Part shown: positions 1 to 10,274 of the stretch, in pieces
Layout: each line of letters begins with the position of its first letter
How positions within the stretch are numbered: the stretch's first letter is position 1
Assembly: GCA_051251725.1 (NCBI GenBank)
Contig: JBPOFN010000003.1
Location: forward strand, 124,001 to 188,000
DNA from: JALZUE01 sp051251725
Lineage (GTDB): Bacteria; Pseudomonadota; Gammaproteobacteria; Enterobacterales; Alteromonadaceae
Direction: 5' to 3'
DNA: 64,000 bases
Made by a program: the position numbers and the translations under genes
The notes under the pieces: model-generated
What the model was told of the DNA's origin: nothing
The model's input: only the letters and a program-made list of their open reading frames with translations
Database searches by the model: none

Positions 1-1183
1 CACGGATAATTTCGTAAGAAGAACCAACCGCTGTTTTCTCTAATGGGTATTTAATTCGAGGACGCTCAGCACCATTTGGAGCCGTATAAGTTTCCCACAC
101 GTAGAATGAATTAAGTTGGCCATTAACACTGAACCAATTGGCACGTTCATAACGGTCTTGATTTTCACTCATAAAGATATATGCATCGGCCATACCTAAT
201 ACAGACACTGCATTTGGCCCACCTGATTTCACACCCCATTCCGACAACCAAATTGGTTTGTTTGGTGCAACTTGTCCGGCGTAATCATCAACCGACGCAG
301 CTAAATGGTGACGGGCTGTTAATGCCGTGCCGTATGCACCATCAGGGCTATCTTCAACATCTGGATCTGATCCGACATAAGTATGTACAGTAACCGCGTC
401 AAAATAACTTAAGTCGGCAGCTAAATCTTGATTCCAACTAGCGTTGGCGGCACTGTCACGTCGCAACATAGGCACCGACACTCGGATGCTAGAATCCTGA
501 GCTTTCAAAGCTGCAGACATAGACTTAGCACGTTGCAGGTACTCTTCAACATTTGGAATAATAGAGCTTCGTTGACCGGGATAAAAGTTTTCATTCCCGA
601 GCTCAACAGCTTTCACTTCAAAACCACGGCCGATCATGTCGTTATATCGGCTAACAGTTACAGGGCTACCATTATTAAAGTTAGTCCCATCAGCACTCAT
701 GTTAAACGTCCATAACATGTCGTACCCTTTACCGGTATTTGACTTCTTAGTGGTATTTAAATCAGTTAAACCTTCAATCCCAACTTTTATATTGGCATTA
801 TCGAATATTTTAATTTCCGCTAAATGATCAAGACTCGTCGTTTTCACTCCATTATCTCGATTATATTCAAAGCTATCAGTACCAAATACGCGTGTACCAT
901 CAGTTTCCCAATCGTACCAGTTAGCCCATAATCCATGCGGAAAGCGCACTGTAATTGGCTCATTACGTTCAATGAGCGCTTGTTCTGTGGCAGTTGTGAA
1001 ACCAAAGATATTGGTGCCGAGTAACTTATTGTTATATGTCTCTTGGTTCGTTGTATTTATATCTATGCTAGCGTTAACATTTGCCGGCAAAACAAATGGA
1101 TAGCCCGCAAATACTTGTGAGGAAATACAGGTACCTAAAAGAGCAATTGATAATCTAAATTTATTATTGGTTTTTATATTCAT
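1..1183 (-). CDS. Secreted clan-A glycoside hydrolase (arabinofuranosidase/GH39-like), partial at left edge
   Basis: The minus-strand frame stays open from an ATG at 1183-1181 to the left edge, so at least 394 residues are present and the C-terminus lies outside the window. The first 26 or so residues are a signal peptide ending VFA before GYPF, so the product is exported. The body resembles a TIM-barrel hydrolase of clan A. A VELGNENF stretch gives N197-E198 as a likely acid/base, and LSEWG gives E315 as a likely nucleophile. These pairs are typical of alpha-L-arabinofuranosidases and of GH39, GH30 and GH79 enzymes; I cannot choose the family from sequence alone. It is divergent from the GntR regulator at 2020 and shares the region with GH39-like and GH78-like lipoproteins, which suggests a common polysaccharide substrate. 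Plus-strand open frames here are shadows. Confidence 0.8.
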   Translation of the reverse strand, partial: MNIKTNNKFRLSIALLGTCISSQVFAGYPFVLPANVNASIDINTTNQETYNNKLLGTNIFGFTTATEQALIERNEPITVRFPHGLWANWYDWETDGTRVFGTDSFEYNRDNGVKTTSLDHLAEIKIFDNANIKVGIEGLTDLNTTKKSNTGKGYDMLWTFNMSADGTNFNNGSPVTVSRYNDMIGRGFEVKAVELGNENFYPGQRSSIIPNVEEYLQRAKSMSAALKAQDSSIRVSVPMLRRDSAANASWNQDLAADLSYFDAVTVHTYVGSDPDVEDSPDGAYGTALTARHHLAASVDDYAGQVAPNKPIWLSEWGVKSGGPNAVSVLGMADAYIFMSENQDRYERANWFSVNGQLNSFYVWETYTAPNGAERPRIKYPLEKTAVGSSYEIIR

Positions 1184-2019
1184 TTTTATCCCTATTATTT
1201 TAGACTGTTTTTTTGACAGATAGACACACTATATGATCGAATAAGACAAGTAAATATCGAATATGCTTAATTTGTATTGGATATTAAGTCTACGAAGTGA
1301 TAGGTAATTTAATTTGACGTGTAAGTGACTGTTTATTTGATTTTTATGCAGTAGTTAGTGTGGTTTTAAATAAGTGTCTAAGAGAATAATGGATAATTAA
1401 TTTTTAATAGTTTTATGAAAAACAATGTATTTAAACTTTAGTAAAGAATGTTTGATTTTTATGTGATTGGTTGTGGTTTAAGTTGGTAGTTATGTAATTT
1501 ACGGTAAATATTCGGCAGTTTACAAGTTTATGTGTCTTGCCCAACAAGCACTAGGTAAGCTTTGGTAACTACAGGGATAAATTGTTTTTATCTTAAATTC
1601 ATAGTTAATACAGAGACTCAAACGCTAAAGTAAAAGCCAGCGTTATGAAACCAGTCCATAGGTTTTTATTAATGATTTACTATGAACAGTTAATACTACT
1701 AAAGCTTGCCATAAGCGCTCTAATTATTGAGCCTAGGTTTAGCGATTTTTTAACTTTCATAAGCTATGTTGACATTTAGCTTGCTAGGTTGTCCTTTAGA
1801 AAATCATTCAAATCAGCAGTAATGTATTTTTCACTTTAATTTTTGAGCTTGGCGCTGGCCTTTTATTACATTTTTACCGAGTAACAACTGCATTAATTTA
1901 TTAATAAATACATTAATTCATATAAAGTGGTACATTTCTTTCTAAATACTTGTAAAATTAGGTATAAAATCCCCTTAATTAAATTATGAAATCGATGAAT
2001 GGTTATCAAGGAAGCTGGT
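1184..2019. other. Intergenic region between divergent hydrolase and GntR regulator genes
   Basis: This AT-rich stretch of about 830 bases has no credible open frame on either strand. It must hold the promoters of the two divergent genes and probably the GntR operator. I could not pick out a clear palindrome that repeats elsewhere in the window. Confidence 0.4.
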
Positions 2020-2925
2020 ATGAATAATAAAACCTATCTATTTAAGCAATCGATAAACCGTATGCTTGAGCTCATTATAGGCCTGCCTGATGGTCAAAAT
2101 GTTATGGCTAACGATATTGAGTTGACAAAGCTGTTAAGTATTAGTCGAACAACCGTACGTTCATGTGTTGAACATCTCATTGAACAAGGCATTGTTAAAA
2201 GAGATGGCTCTAATAAAATCATATTACGCCAGCCTGAAGCTAACGACTTTTTTGATATTAAAGATAAAAATTCAAGCAAAGATATCCAAATTGAAAAGTA
2301 TTTTATGAATTTAATTAATACTGGACAATTATTGCCTGGCGACAGATTCTCAGAGCTCAGCCTAGCTAAAAACTCCGGCTGTACCACAATTACCGTTCGT
2401 GAGTTTTTGATCAAGTTTTCAAACAATGGCCTAATAGAAAAAATTCCGCGTGGCCGTTGGAAAATGGTTAAATTTGACGAAGATTTTGCGCGTGAATTAA
2501 TTGCATTTCGAGAAATGATTGAGATGCGGGCGATTACCGAACTATTAAAAACGCCAAAAGATCATACCGTTTGGCAAGAAATACAAGACCTGTTAGATAA
2601 ACACCTGCAAGTAAGCCAAGATATGGAAAACCGTTATTTGGAATTTCCTGATTTAGATAGAGCTTTACATTTAATTATATTAAAAAGCGCTAAAAATCGA
2701 TTTACCCAGCAGTTTTTCGATATTGTTTCTTTTGTTTGTCACTATCATTACCAATGGGATAAAACGGGCGAGTTGGAGCGTTTTACCGAGGCAATTTCTG
2801 AACATATTGACATTTTAAACAACCTGGTAACTCATAATACTGCAGGAGCTATTTTAAGTATGGAAAGACATTTAAACACCGCTGAAAAAACATTACTGCG
2901 CTGTGTTCATGGTTTAGACAGCTAA
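2020..2925 (+). CDS. GntR-family regulator with two winged-helix domains and an FCD-type effector domain
   Basis: This is a transcriptional regulator of about 301 residues. The start at 2020 is preferred over an in-frame ATG at 1999 because AAGGA at 2008-2012 sits seven bases before it. Residues of about 10-70 form a winged-helix region (ELTKLLSISRTTVRSCVEHL), and residues of about 85-150 form a second GntR-like winged helix (LLPGDRFSELSLAKNSG, then TTITVREFLIKF). The rest is a helical FCD ligand-binding domain, as in the FadR/UxuR group, which often senses sugar acids. Two DNA-binding domains in one FCD regulator is less usual than the standard single-domain layout. It probably controls the neighbouring hydrolases at 1-1183 and 5678-9819, but this is inferred from position only. 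Confidence 0.85.
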   Translation: MNNKTYLFKQSINRMLELIIGLPDGQNVMANDIELTKLLSISRTTVRSCVEHLIEQGIVKRDGSNKIILRQPEANDFFDIKDKNSSKDIQIEKYFMNLINTGQLLPGDRFSELSLAKNSGCTTITVREFLIKFSNNGLIEKIPRGRWKMVKFDEDFARELIAFREMIEMRAITELLKTPKDHTVWQEIQDLLDKHLQVSQDMENRYLEFPDLDRALHLIILKSAKNRFTQQFFDIVSFVCHYHYQWDKTGELERFTEAISEHIDILNNLVTHNTAGAILSMERHLNTAEKTLLRCVHGLDS

Positions 2926-3172
2926 GCATTTAATTTACCCTTAAGGTTTTACTTGGTTTTGCTAAGGAATTTGTTGATGAAACTTCCTTAGCGGTTCTCT
3001 TGCTACAGACTGTTGTATTTAGCTCGTTAAACACAAGATAACATCCCATATTTGTAAAAAACCGCTAGTTTATCTATACATTTCTGGCTGATTTTTCTCA
3101 TTTTGAAATGTGATCACACATTGATAACTTTTTATAAAGAACCTAATACACAGCATGTTAAATGAGTAGTGT

Positions 3173-3776
3173 ATGAAATTAATGTTTGTCACCCTTTTAT
3201 TGTTTTTTAGTCTGCCTAATTTGGCTGAAAAATCACCCAACTCAATTTTAGATTCATTATTGGGCGATGTCTAAATGAAAGCTCAAGCGTTTGCGAATCA
3301 ATATTAGTTGGCGATACTGAAAATAAACACATAATTCTTAGCCTGCTCAACATAATGAAAAGTAGTATGGCTTTTGAAGCGTTATATGTAAAAACATACG
3401 GCAAAGAAAAACATGCAGCGCTAATTGAATCTTATAGTCTTACAATATCTCCAATTAAAAGTTCAGATTTTCACCTGCTAAATACAAGCAGTAATAGTGC
3501 AACTTTTCAGGGGCCGGATAGTACTGAGCTGACAATAGTAAATACTGCGAAGGGATGGGCAATTGAGCTTGAAAACACTAAATTTCAGGATTTGGAGAGG
3601 CTGATAATCGTAGCCTGTTAGAGTTTATTGACTTGCTTGCAGGAACACACTTAAACTTAATCAGGCTTATAAAAAGTAATTACTCGGAAAAACAGATATT
3701 TAAAAAAGGTGGCTTGTACTACTTGGCTTCAATTTATTCGCTTGTTTCGGAAGAACAAAACATTATCGCTCAATAG
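3173..3776 (+). pseudogene. Frameshifted gene for a small secreted protein
   Basis: Three consecutive frames read as one protein of about 200 residues. Frame one starts at the ATG at 3173 with a signal peptide (MKLMFVTLLLFFSLPNLA) and stops at 3272-3274. The coding sense continues in a second frame from about 3268 to near 3597, and then in a third frame from about 3597 to the stop at 3774-3776. Each join is a one- or two-base shift with no loss of coding character, so this is either a decayed gene or one carrying sequence errors. I do not recognise the family. It ends 84 bases before yggL. Confidence 0.6.
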
Positions 3777-3860
3777 TTGATTTTAGCTGGTTTCGTTTAC
3801 TTCACATTTTACCCAACAATTTTTAGCCTCTTATTGAGGCGTTATATACCAAGGAAAATT

Positions 3861-4193
3861 ATGCACTCTCAAAAATCTCGTCGATTAAGAAAAAAACTGT
3901 TTTTAAGTGAATTTGCTGTCATGGGAGTTGAATTAGACTGTAATTTAACTTGTAAGGAAGAGTCGGAATTAGCAACAATTATGGATGACTTCTTTATTTA
4001 TCTTGAAAGCTTAAGCTTAGTGATTAGTGGTGGTGGTGATCTGACTTCTTTTGCAGGATTTATTTCTTCTCATGAACGCTATGGCTCAGTCACTGAAACT
4101 GATATCACAAGTATATCTAATTGGTTGAAAAACCAAAGTATCGTTGCAGAGTTTAATATTGGTAAACTTGTAGACGCATACTACGGCACATAA
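3861..4193 (+). CDS. yggL: YggL family 50S-ribosome-binding protein
   Basis: This is a 110-residue protein of the YggL (DUF469) family. The sequence after the start, SQKSRRLRKKLFLSEF, matches the conserved N-terminus of E. coli YggL (SRRLRKKMHIDEFQELGF), and the length is that of the family (about 108). E. coli YggL has been reported to bind the 50S ribosomal subunit, so a role in ribosome assembly or translation is likely. The start at 3861 is chosen because AAGGA at 3851-3855 precedes it. A longer frame from 3777 would add 28 hydrophobic residues that the family lacks. It appears monocistronic. Confidence 0.9.
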   Translation: MHSQKSRRLRKKLFLSEFAVMGVELDCNLTCKEESELATIMDDFFIYLESLSLVISGGGDLTSFAGFISSHERYGSVTETDITSISNWLKNQSIVAEFNIGKLVDAYYGT

Positions 4194-5677
4194 CAAGCCC
4201 GTAGAACAGTAAAAACAACAGTTGGTTAGTGCTCTTATTTAGAAATTTTTAGCCAACTGCTTTGCTTTTATCAACGCATTATATTTTCATCTGGGTAGGG
4301 GATGAAAATATAATGAATGATTGCTTTAACTCTGCCATTCAATTACATCAATAATGCAACGTCTTAAATTAGCGTAATAATTATTGATATTTTTCAAAGC
4401 AGGCATGTGCATCTGCTTAGTTGAAGACCGCTGTTGTTTTAGTTTGTATCATTTATACAGTTTTTATTGGCTTGGAGTCGATGCGTATTAAATAATCAAT
4501 GTTCACGGCATATTTGACAATTTAATACCTACTAGCACTTGAATAACTTACTTTGATATATGGGTGTTATTATAATATTTAATACTTGCCATCGATTTTG
4601 TATCCGACAGCAAGTATTGAATTTATTGCGCTACTTTTACTTAACTAATTTGTGCAACTCACTACCTGTTAATAAAAAGGCTCCGGTTGCATATACTTGT
4701 GTGTCTTGCGCTGAGACATTGTCTGGTGAATCGCCAATTTGCTGAACTCAATTAAAATACCCTTTGTGCACAAGTGGCATAACCTAGCAACGGGTGGCGA
4801 AGGTACACATCAACCACCCGGACCTAATAATTTATTATACAAAAATGAAACCGCGCACATTCGCTCAGGTTACAATAATATTCCCTCAGCGGAGGTAATA
4901 TATGAAGTTATTACTTTTAATGAAGTAGAACAACGATCAGAAAAACCGGCACATGGCACCTTATATCCGATGACATTTAACTAGTCATTTACTAATGTCT
5001 AAAATAATACTAAATACTTAGTTTAGTCATAGATGTGTATGCATATGTTCTTTAAAATATATGCATATTTTAAAAATAAACCAGTAACCTTGGTGGTTTT
5101 AGTCTTAGTTATTAAGTCGTTTAATTTCAATATGCTGCTTAATAACTCCGACTGCCTGAAGCAGTCAAATAGACGAAACTAATTAACAGTGTTTCCTTTG
5201 GTAAATCCAGACTAACTAACAACGGTTAACTACTCAGTAAAATAATATTTTTAGTTGGTATATTTTAAGTTTATGCCGATGGCAACCAAGCTTAATATTC
5301 ACTATATAATAACAAGCCAGCTGCCTCTCAAAATATCTCACTAACACTTGTTTTTAATATGCATCATGCTAATTATTGAATAATTAAGTTAACTATTAGC
5401 TAATTAAACCGTAGTCACTAAAAGTAAATTATCCGCTGATATAATTGAATTATAATGATTGGTTGTGATTAATAATTGTTGGTATTGGTCGTATTTATGT
5501 TTTAGGATGTATAGTAATACGTTTTGAATTCCCTTAAATGCGACCTAAATTGGTAATACTGCCTTAGCATTAAGAAATTTAATAAATTCAATTACACCAT
5601 TAGTTTGAAATCCGTGTCGGCGATATATTCGCTGTGCGTTGAAAGTTAGGCTAATAATTAAAAGGTTACTATAAATA
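4194..5677. other. Long intergenic stretch with possible gene remnants
   Basis: There is no convincing gene in this 1.48-kb stretch. Two adjoining short plus-strand frames (4560-4745 and 4739-4984) could be pieces of one decayed gene. The second has ordered composition (KWHNLATGGEGTHQPPGPNN) and ends with a run that looks protein-like, but I recognise no family. The remainder is AT-rich. The promoter of the lipoprotein gene at 5678 must lie at its right end. Confidence 0.3.
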
Positions 5678-7402
5678 ATGAATATGAAAGTCAGCGGGTT
5701 ATTGGTTTTACTTCTTACTGTGATCAGTTGCAGCTCTGAGATTGAAAAAATGCCAAAAAGTAAATTAGCACTTTCAGCTTCACTGCCGCCAGCAGACATA
5801 ACGCTGCAAGCGGACTTTAGTAAACCAAGTGATACCAATGCGACCGTATTTGATTTTTTTGATGTGAGTGTACGAACAGAAAGGGCTTCAAGACAGTCAA
5901 TGCCTGCTACTTTTGGCCGACCTGCTAAAGTGAATACCGTGCGTATGTTAGGCGGTTGGGCAAATAAAGACGAAAGCGCCGACACTTATAAGTGGGACGG
6001 CGAAAAATTCGTTTACGACTTTGAACAAGCAACAAAACGCATCGACAGCTGGTTAAACAACGACTGGGACATTTTCCAAATTGTATTAGACAACCCACCG
6101 TGGGCATTTCAACGCGGTTTAACGTTTGTCGATGAGCCAGATGGCAAACACTATTTACAAAAAGACGCGAATGGCGTTTATGGTAATGGCTTACCGCCTG
6201 CCGATGCACAAGCTTGGCATCGTTATATGCAGGCATTTATTCAGCATTTAGTAAGCACTTATGGTAAAGAAAAAGTATTGTCATGGCGTTTTCGTGTTGG
6301 TTCAGAAATTGACACACGGCCACAACATTGGTCTGCCACCAGACAAGAATTTTTTGACCATTATCAAAACACAGTAACGGCTGTACACTCAATTTTACCT
6401 GAAGCTAAAATTGGCGCTCACTTTCGAGAAGGCTCGTTCAAAGGTAAATACCTTGATTACACAGGTAATGCTGAAGACAGCTACGCACCGCACTTTGTTA
6501 GTTGGGCAAAACAAAACAATGTTGCCTATGACTTTTTAGCTATTTCTTATTATCCCCATATCGATAAAACTCATGAATTAGATATGGCAGCGGTTTACCA
6601 TCACGATATTGCACCAATTCAACAACACCCTGATTGGAATAACGACGCTAGTTTTGAAATTCACGAATATAAATTTATTATTAAAATGAAACGCGCTGGT
6701 TTTCATAGCGTTAGAACGTCACACGCTTCGGCCTTTTTCGCCATGCTTGCTAAAATGATGTTAGAAAAAAACATAAAAGAAGTGTTTCAATGGGGCACTG
6801 CCAATGAGGGTAATTATAACCCTGAAGCGTTAACACAATTAGCGCTTTACCCTATGGTCGGCAATCAATTATTTAGTAATACCGTAAGCGGTAAAGCGAG
6901 TGTTAAAGGTAACTTGGTTGACGGTATATTCACTAAGCAGCCAAATAAATCAGCCTATGATATTGTGTTATTTAACTTCAATAAAGAAAACCTAAACTAC
7001 CAACAAGCTGAAAATACGGCTATTTCATTAAGCGTAGCGCAAGCAACAAACACTGAATTTCAATATCGCATTGGCAGTATTGATCGCAATAATTATATCG
7101 ACCATCAGTTTGCTCTTGAATTCCCGAAAGCGACATTGTCTACCGCTGAAGGTGGCTGGAGAAAACCCGATGCCCATATCAGTACTTCAGCAATGAATGC
7201 ACTTAATGAACATGGGAAAAAAATCTATCGACAACACATCAATAAATACACACGCTTTAACGATTTGAGATGGTCTGATTGGCAAACAAGTAAAACCCTT
7301 AAAGCTGAAGCTGAGAGTAATAAATCAGTCGTGTTAATCAACACCGCTATGCCATCGTTTGCGGTACAAAAAATTGAAGTGCGGTTCGCAGAAAAAAATT
7401 AA
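5678..7402 (+). CDS. GH39-like glycoside hydrolase, outer-membrane lipoprotein
   Basis: This 574-residue protein begins with a lipoprotein signal whose lipobox is VISC (Cys at about residue 19), so it should be lipid-anchored in the envelope. The mature part is a TIM-barrel hydrolase resembling GH39 (LGGWANKDE, then a DNPPWAF loop and VGSEIDTRPQHW). E210 in VGSEID is the likely acid/base, and E330 in IHEYKF is the likely nucleophile. The usual N-E pair of clan A is S-E here, so the assignment is tentative. A beta-sandwich probably follows from about residue 430. It lies 173 bases before the rhamnosidase gene on the same strand, and the two may be co-transcribed. GH39 and GH78 enzymes occur together in marine loci for rhamnose-containing polymers such as ulvan; substrate here is inference. 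Confidence 0.7.
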   Translation: MNMKVSGLLVLLLTVISCSSEIEKMPKSKLALSASLPPADITLQADFSKPSDTNATVFDFFDVSVRTERASRQSMPATFGRPAKVNTVRMLGGWANKDESADTYKWDGEKFVYDFEQATKRIDSWLNNDWDIFQIVLDNPPWAFQRGLTFVDEPDGKHYLQKDANGVYGNGLPPADAQAWHRYMQAFIQHLVSTYGKEKVLSWRFRVGSEIDTRPQHWSATRQEFFDHYQNTVTAVHSILPEAKIGAHFREGSFKGKYLDYTGNAEDSYAPHFVSWAKQNNVAYDFLAISYYPHIDKTHELDMAAVYHHDIAPIQQHPDWNNDASFEIHEYKFIIKMKRAGFHSVRTSHASAFFAMLAKMMLEKNIKEVFQWGTANEGNYNPEALTQLALYPMVGNQLFSNTVSGKASVKGNLVDGIFTKQPNKSAYDIVLFNFNKENLNYQQAENTAISLSVAQATNTEFQYRIGSIDRNNYIDHQFALEFPKATLSTAEGGWRKPDAHISTSAMNALNEHGKKIYRQHINKYTRFNDLRWSDWQTSKTLKAEAESNKSVVLINTAMPSFAVQKIEVRFAEKN

Positions 7403-7575
7403 GTATAAACTAATATGATGCTTGATATATAGCTGACAGACTCAAGCAGCCAAATCAGGGCTATATGCCAGCAGAGGTTTGAACTAGCTGTTGGCGCCTT
7501 GAGAACAGGTTTTTCTCATCGCATTGGTTTTGAGCAAAGTAAAATAGTAACCACAAAAATATCTACGGTGAAACT

Positions 7576-9819
7576 GTGATCAATAAAACAAAATTAAGTT
7601 TAAAAATAGCATCGGTTCTTGTTTGTTCAAGTATTGTTGCTTGTACAATAACTACCGGCGCTGATAATAAAAGCACAGATAATTCTACTTTGAATAGCAG
7701 CGTTAATATTGCTTCGCCAGAAAAGTTACGCGTTGATTTACTCGCGGGAGCTTGGGTAAAAGGTGTAAAAGACCAAGCGCCTGAATTTACTTGGTCTTTA
7801 GTTAATATTACGCAGCAAAATGCTTACCAAATACAAGTGCAAAGTGCCGATAAAAGCTTTAATGAGCCACTCTTGTGGGACTCGGCTAAAGTAAACGCGG
7901 GGCAAAGTTTAAGCATTAGTTATGCTGGCGAGACTTTACAACCGGCTAGCGATTATCAGTGGCGCGTTAAAGTATGGGGGCAGTCGGACAATAATCTGAA
8001 ATCAACTAATAACTCAGCGGCGGTTTCAAACTGGTCACAAGTACAACGTTTCACTACCGCAAATAAATTTGATCATTGGGCCAGCCAGCATCCACTTGAA
8101 GGCAGTCCGGTGCCAGCGAAAACCATCACGACCTTACCATCGGGCAATATTTTAATTGATTTTGGTAAAGTAGCTTTTGGTTATGTTTCTTTTTCACTAA
8201 CCTCAGATAAAGCAGGGACGATCAAGGTGCATTTTGGTGAACGAGGATCAGAGCAGGGCATCAAGCGCGATTTAACCCCAAAAACTAGTGTTCGTTATTA
8301 TACGGTTGACGCTGCGGTACACGAAAATAGAGATATTTATAGCGTGCACCCACCACGCGATAAACGTAATACCAAACCCAATAAAGCCATTCCTATTCCC
8401 GGTCGTTTTGGCCGCATTGCGCCGTTTAGATATGTCGAAATTGAAGCGCAAGGTTTGAATATTAGTGATGTTGAAGCGACTCAGCTCAGCGTACATTATC
8501 CGTTCGACCCTTACGCCTCATCTTTTAGCTCATCAAGTTCAGTATTAAATGACATTTGGGACTTATGTAAATACAGCATGAAAGCAACAAGCTTTGCTGG
8601 TGTTTATGTTGATGGCGACCGTGAACGAATTCCTTATGAAGCCGATGCTTATATCAACCAATTGTCACATTATTTAGTGGACGACGAATACAGTTTAGCG
8701 CGCTACTCACATGAATATTTATTAGCCCATCCAACATGGCCAACAGAGTGGAAACAGCATTCAATTATGATGGCGTGGACCGACTGGATGTACACAGGTG
8801 ACACTGAGTCGATTAAACAACATTTCGACACCTTTAAAAAAGAGAAAACCTTAGAGCAACATGCCCGTAAAGATGGTTTGTTAGTGAGTTTTCCTGATCA
8901 AAAAGTTCGTCCACCTAAAAATCGTGATATCGTTGATTGGCCAGCATCAGAGCGTGATAATTTTGACTTTAAACCCGTTAATGCGGTGATTAATGCTTTT
9001 CATTATCTGAACTTAAAACAAATGGCCGATATGGCAAAAGCCGTAGGTAAAAATGACGAACAACGTTTTTATACTGAACGAGCCAAGCAGGTCTATCAAG
9101 CATTCAATAAGGTACTTTTTAATCAAGAAACGGGTGTTTATCTTGATGGTGAAGGCTCAACACACAGTGGTTTTCATGCCAATGTAGCAGCACTGGCTTT
9201 TGGTTTAGTGCCACAAGAACGCCAAGCAAAAGTAGTAGCATTGATCAAACACAAAGGCATGGCCGGCAGTGTTTATTTTGCCCAATATTTGTTAGAAGCT
9301 TTATACATTGCTGGCGAGTCAGACTATGCATTATCGCTGATGACAGCTGAAACTACGCGCAGCTGGTTTAATATGTTACGTGTTGGTTCAACAATTACCT
9401 TGGAAGCATGGGACGATAAATTTAAACCTAACCAAGACTGGAACCACGCATGGGGCGCTGTTCCGGGAAACATTGTTGGCCGTTATTTATTAGGGGTTAC
9501 GCCACTTGAAGCCGGTTTTAAACGAATTAAAATTGCGCCGCAATTATCTGAGTTAAGTTTTGCACAAGGGCGTGTTCCAACCATTCGCGGCGAGGTTTAT
9601 GTCAATATTCGCCAAGCTGCAAATAACGCATTACAGCTGCAACTGACAGTACCCGCAAATAGTGAAGCTGAGCTGCACATTCCAAAAGCTAAAACGAGTG
9701 ACAACCTCAAAGCTAAAGTGATGATAAATGCTGAACTAGCCCAATATGCAGAGACCGAAAATTCGTTGTTAATTCCAACCCTAACATCAGGCCAATACAC
9801 AATTAGTGTCACTTATTAA
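7576..9819 (+). CDS. GH78-like alpha-L-rhamnosidase lipoprotein
   Basis: This 747-residue protein has a lipoprotein signal with lipobox IVAC (Cys at about residue 23). An N-terminal fibronectin/Ig-like sandwich (PEFTWSL, YQIQVQSADKSF, SDYQWRVKVWGQ) precedes a jelly-roll and then an (alpha/alpha)6 barrel. This is the domain order of bacterial alpha-L-rhamnosidases. The segment D346-GDRERIPYEAD corresponds to the family's conserved acidic loop (usually DxxxRxERxGWxGD), which carries the general acid. The glycine-tryptophan part is changed here, so the enzyme is a divergent member. The WDDKFKPNQDWNHAWG segment near residue 615 matches the conserved C-terminal part of the barrel. It should release terminal L-rhamnose at the cell surface or in the periplasm, together with the GH39-like protein upstream. 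A terminator-like hairpin follows at 9851. Confidence 0.82.
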   Translation: MINKTKLSLKIASVLVCSSIVACTITTGADNKSTDNSTLNSSVNIASPEKLRVDLLAGAWVKGVKDQAPEFTWSLVNITQQNAYQIQVQSADKSFNEPLLWDSAKVNAGQSLSISYAGETLQPASDYQWRVKVWGQSDNNLKSTNNSAAVSNWSQVQRFTTANKFDHWASQHPLEGSPVPAKTITTLPSGNILIDFGKVAFGYVSFSLTSDKAGTIKVHFGERGSEQGIKRDLTPKTSVRYYTVDAAVHENRDIYSVHPPRDKRNTKPNKAIPIPGRFGRIAPFRYVEIEAQGLNISDVEATQLSVHYPFDPYASSFSSSSSVLNDIWDLCKYSMKATSFAGVYVDGDRERIPYEADAYINQLSHYLVDDEYSLARYSHEYLLAHPTWPTEWKQHSIMMAWTDWMYTGDTESIKQHFDTFKKEKTLEQHARKDGLLVSFPDQKVRPPKNRDIVDWPASERDNFDFKPVNAVINAFHYLNLKQMADMAKAVGKNDEQRFYTERAKQVYQAFNKVLFNQETGVYLDGEGSTHSGFHANVAALAFGLVPQERQAKVVALIKHKGMAGSVYFAQYLLEALYIAGESDYALSLMTAETTRSWFNMLRVGSTITLEAWDDKFKPNQDWNHAWGAVPGNIVGRYLLGVTPLEAGFKRIKIAPQLSELSFAQGRVPTIRGEVYVNIRQAANNALQLQLTVPANSEAELHIPKAKTSDNLKAKVMINAELAQYAETENSLLIPTLTSGQYTISVTY

Positions 9820-9850
9820 TCACGTGATTTTTAAGTAAGATAAATAGACA

Positions 9851-9892
9851 GCCTCGCGGCTAGCAAGAACTTAAATTAGCTAGTTGTGAGGT
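9851..9892 (+). terminator. Terminator-like hairpin after the rhamnosidase gene
   Basis: Arms 9851-9864 and 9879-9892 pair over 14 positions with several G-T pairs, around a 14-base loop. The U-tract after it is poor (TTATTT). It sits 31 bases after the stop codon of the GH78 gene. Confidence 0.5.
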
Positions 9893-9895
9893 TAT

Positions 9896-9966
9896 TTACT
9901 GACACTTATTTCGTCGATTAACTTAAATGCCGGCAATTAGTTAATTCCACATATAATCGCTGTTAT
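9896..9966. repeat. Diverged copy of the sequence just upstream of the helicase IV gene (copy 1)
   Basis: About 70 bases here align with 15343-15415, immediately before and into the helicase start. Shared blocks include GATTAACTTAAA, TGCCG and TTAATTC, with a few substitutions and one-base gaps. The two copies bracket the Fic and GH15 genes. It may be the displaced original leader of the helicase gene, or a shared promoter element. See the paired entry. Confidence 0.5.
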
Positions 9967-10274
9967 AGCGATGTGATGTATTGGAATATTGATCTACACT
10001 CTTGTCATCCAGCGCTTAACTATTCTTGAGGGTATGTTGGATTGTTGATCTGCACTTAGGTGTATTTCAGGTACATACCACGATGGACACATTATTCTAG
10101 GACTGCAATAAGTTCAAAAGTGACTAGAGCTTACAGTCACTTTGTCCGACAAAACTGCTATTTTTCATATCAAATATGTCAAATTATCTTGGCTACTTTG
10201 AGCAAGCACCGGTCGTTGTAATTTACTTAGAAATTGTCCGCTGTTCCGACAGATGAATCATTGGTACAAAGAAT

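Noticed and set aside
181..827. Plus-strand open frames at the left end
   Set aside because: They are shadows of the minus-strand hydrolase, which has a signal peptide and catalytic motifs.
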